64,000 nucleotides of DNA from Turnera subulata. Its lineage: Eukaryota; Streptophyta; Magnoliopsida; Malpighiales; Passifloraceae. Below are positions 62,866-64,000 of this stretch, in pieces (the first letter of the stretch is position 1; each line of letters opens with the position of its first letter). The notes below the pieces were generated by a model. It was not told the origin of the DNA and did not search any database. It worked only from the letters and a program-made list of their open reading frames with translations. The stretch covers positions 1-64,000 of the forward strand of contig JAKUCV010001378.1 of assembly GCA_028386065.3 (NCBI GenBank). The letters are read 5' to 3'. Made by a program: the position numbers and the translations under genes.

Positions 62866-62873
62866 TATAAATA
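62866..62873 (+). promoter_or_regulatory. TATA box of the antisense gene in the retrotransposon
   Basis: TATAAATA lies 42 bases upstream of the ATG at 62908, so the predicted leader is only about 10 bases. The orientation is opposite to the retrotransposon. Confidence 0.6.
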
Positions 62874-62907
62874 CCAAACCTCACAGCTGAGACATTCACT
62901 CTCAGCC

Positions 62908-63285
62908 ATGGACTCTCCACTTCGTTCTCGAACGACCTCAGACTCCGAGAACAACAGCTACATCGGCGGCACGGCTTTCCCGACAAGCATCGATGAAGAG
63001 CCTCCAAAGAAACGGTTCAAGACCAACATCATCGGTCTGGAGGAGCACATGGTGGTCTCCCCAAAGCGACGGAGGAAGCATGCCGGCAAGAAAGCTGAGG
63101 ACAAGAAGGGCAAAGCGATAGCTGAAAGCAGCACACCGCAGCAGAAGTTGACGCAGTTGAACGTCTCCCTGAGGAAGATCAGCTCGGTGGTGGCACAAAT
63201 TGAACTGGCGTGCGCGGAGCTGTTCCCACACCTGAGGAACGTCCAAAACCTTGTAAAAGATCTTGAGAAGCAAGTAGCTCCGTAG
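62908..63285 (+). CDS. Antisense extra ORF of the retrotransposon (125 aa, basic, coiled-coil-like end)
   Basis: Frame from ATG 62908 to TAG 63283-63285. This start was chosen because the TATA box at 62866 lies between it and the earlier in-frame ATG at 62770. The first 30 residues are Ser/Thr-rich; PPKKRFK (32-38) and PKRRRKHAGKK (52-62) are nuclear-localisation-like. Residues about 78-122 have regularly spaced Leu/Ile/Val that could form an amphipathic helix or coiled coil, ending LVKDLEKQVAP. AATAAA at 63320-63325 follows the stop. It is much more GC-rich than its flanks. Extra ORFs, some antisense and between pol and the 3' LTR, are known from Tat-lineage Ty3/gypsy elements, so this element may belong there. 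I recognise no domain; a captured host gene piece is also possible. Confidence 0.6.
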   Translation: MDSPLRSRTTSDSENNSYIGGTAFPTSIDEEPPKKRFKTNIIGLEEHMVVSPKRRRKHAGKKAEDKKGKAIAESSTPQQKLTQLNVSLRKISSVVAQIELACAELFPHLRNVQNLVKDLEKQVAP

Positions 63286-64000
63286 AGCACTTCTTCTCCT
63301 GTTGTAAAACTATATTATGAATAAATAAAATGAGTTTCCTTTTAAATCAAAAATTCTTATATTATGAATCCTCTTGTTAAGATGTGAAAAAAATCATATT
63401 TAACTGAAAAACAAAATATTTAAAACATAACAAAACCGTCGTGAATGAAAATAAGATCGAACACAATGATGTTAAAAACAGGACCGATAAAACGAATTCT
63501 AACAAACATAAAGAAATTAAAAACAAAACATGACTCATTTAACAAAATTAAAACAAAAAGAAATTAAAACAAGATATGTTTTCATGCTCGACGCTCTAGT
63601 TCGGTCGTGTCCATTCTCAATCCTGAGAAACGTGACACGTACAGTTAACGGTGACGTCGGTTAACCTCGTGAAGAAGACATCCGTTAACTGGCAAGGCGA
63701 TGTTCACGGGAACGTCCTGTGTCCCTCGAAAGACACGTTACCCACTTGTTCACAATTTCCGCATAAGCCAAAACGTCTGTCAAGGCTCGTATCTCTCCAC
63801 GATGTCCGAACAGCTGTGAGCTTGTCGCACATGCGCTCTACTCGAGATACGGCCCCATCCGTCTAGCCTCAACGGTCACGGATGCTTGTGATAAAAGATG
63901 CAAGAAAATAATGACACACCATCAAAAGAAACGCCAAGGTAGCCAGGGCGTAAGAAATTGTGAGTCAGGAAAGAGCTGTAAAACACTGGCTTAGTAGCCG

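Larger units (their letters stand above)
62741..64000 (-). mobile_element. 3' internal region of the retrotransposon (no pol domain in view)
   Basis: The element body extends past the right edge. In this 1.26 kb I see no protease, reverse-transcriptase or integrase motif on the minus strand, so a long noncoding stretch separates any pol gene from the 3' LTR. A plus-strand (antisense) gene at 62908-63285 occupies part of it. The rest (63330-63600) is AT-rich. The final 400 bases have mixed composition with no recognised feature. Confidence 0.65.

Noticed and set aside
62770..62907. N-terminal extension of the antisense frame
   Set aside because: The TATA box at 62866 lies inside it, so the downstream ATG at 62908 is the better start.

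Overview
This window is nuclear DNA of a flowering plant. It carries spliced plant genes (a nuclear RuBisCO small subunit, a LOB-domain transcription factor, a cytokinin-hydroxylase-type P450) in long AT-rich spacers. The RuBisCO small-subunit gene has two introns, including one after the Leu-Glu-Phe-Glu-Thr-Lys segment. From memory, grass copies usually have one intron, so a grass is unlikely. I cannot name the species.

Layout. 1-0.4 kb: probable decayed end of an LTR element. 3.66-5.8 kb (+): intact three-coding-exon gene of a plant family of unknown function, with a 5'-UTR intron. 6.2-9.9 kb: exon-like islands and local duplications, no intact gene. 10.4-11.3 kb (+): single-exon orphan gene with a 63-bp internal tandem repeat. 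14.3-15.9 kb (-): RBCS with a G-box/I-box promoter. 16-25 kb: spacer. 25.3-26.7 kb (+): LBD41-like regulator. 29.8-33.8 kb: long-TIR DNA transposon split by a solo LTR. 40.0-43.5 kb: a tRNA-type SINE, then a solo LTR that holds a pararetrovirus-like reverse-transcriptase fragment. 45.9-49.1 kb (-): intact five-exon CYP735A. 51.9-64 kb: a nest of related LTRs.

The right half is dominated by one family of very long LTRs (2.7-3.7 kb; TGTAACAGCCC...GGGGCGTYTCA, read along the LTR sense strand). Four are solo LTRs with perfect 5-bp target duplications (GTTAG, GAAAT, TTTAT, AGGAT). A fifth is the 3' LTR of an element running off the right edge, with its polypurine tract visible. A sixth is cut by that element. 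Every copy repeats the same internal plan: a GC-rich leader (where present) ending in a consensus 5' splice site, an AT-rich stretch, a 72-78 nt block bounded by AG and GTGAGG, an array of short perfect hairpins, and a second AG. The hairpin stems differ in sequence between arrays, and in one case between aligned positions, while the geometry is kept. Just inside the 3' LTR lies a small gene of opposite orientation with its own TATA box, basic nuclear-type protein and poly(A) signal. These three features (covarying hairpins, mini-exon, antisense gene) are the best candidates for an undescribed system.

The cellular genes do not form an operon or pathway. RBCS is a photosynthesis gene, CYP735A makes trans-zeatin-type cytokinins, and LBD41-like proteins are transcriptional regulators.
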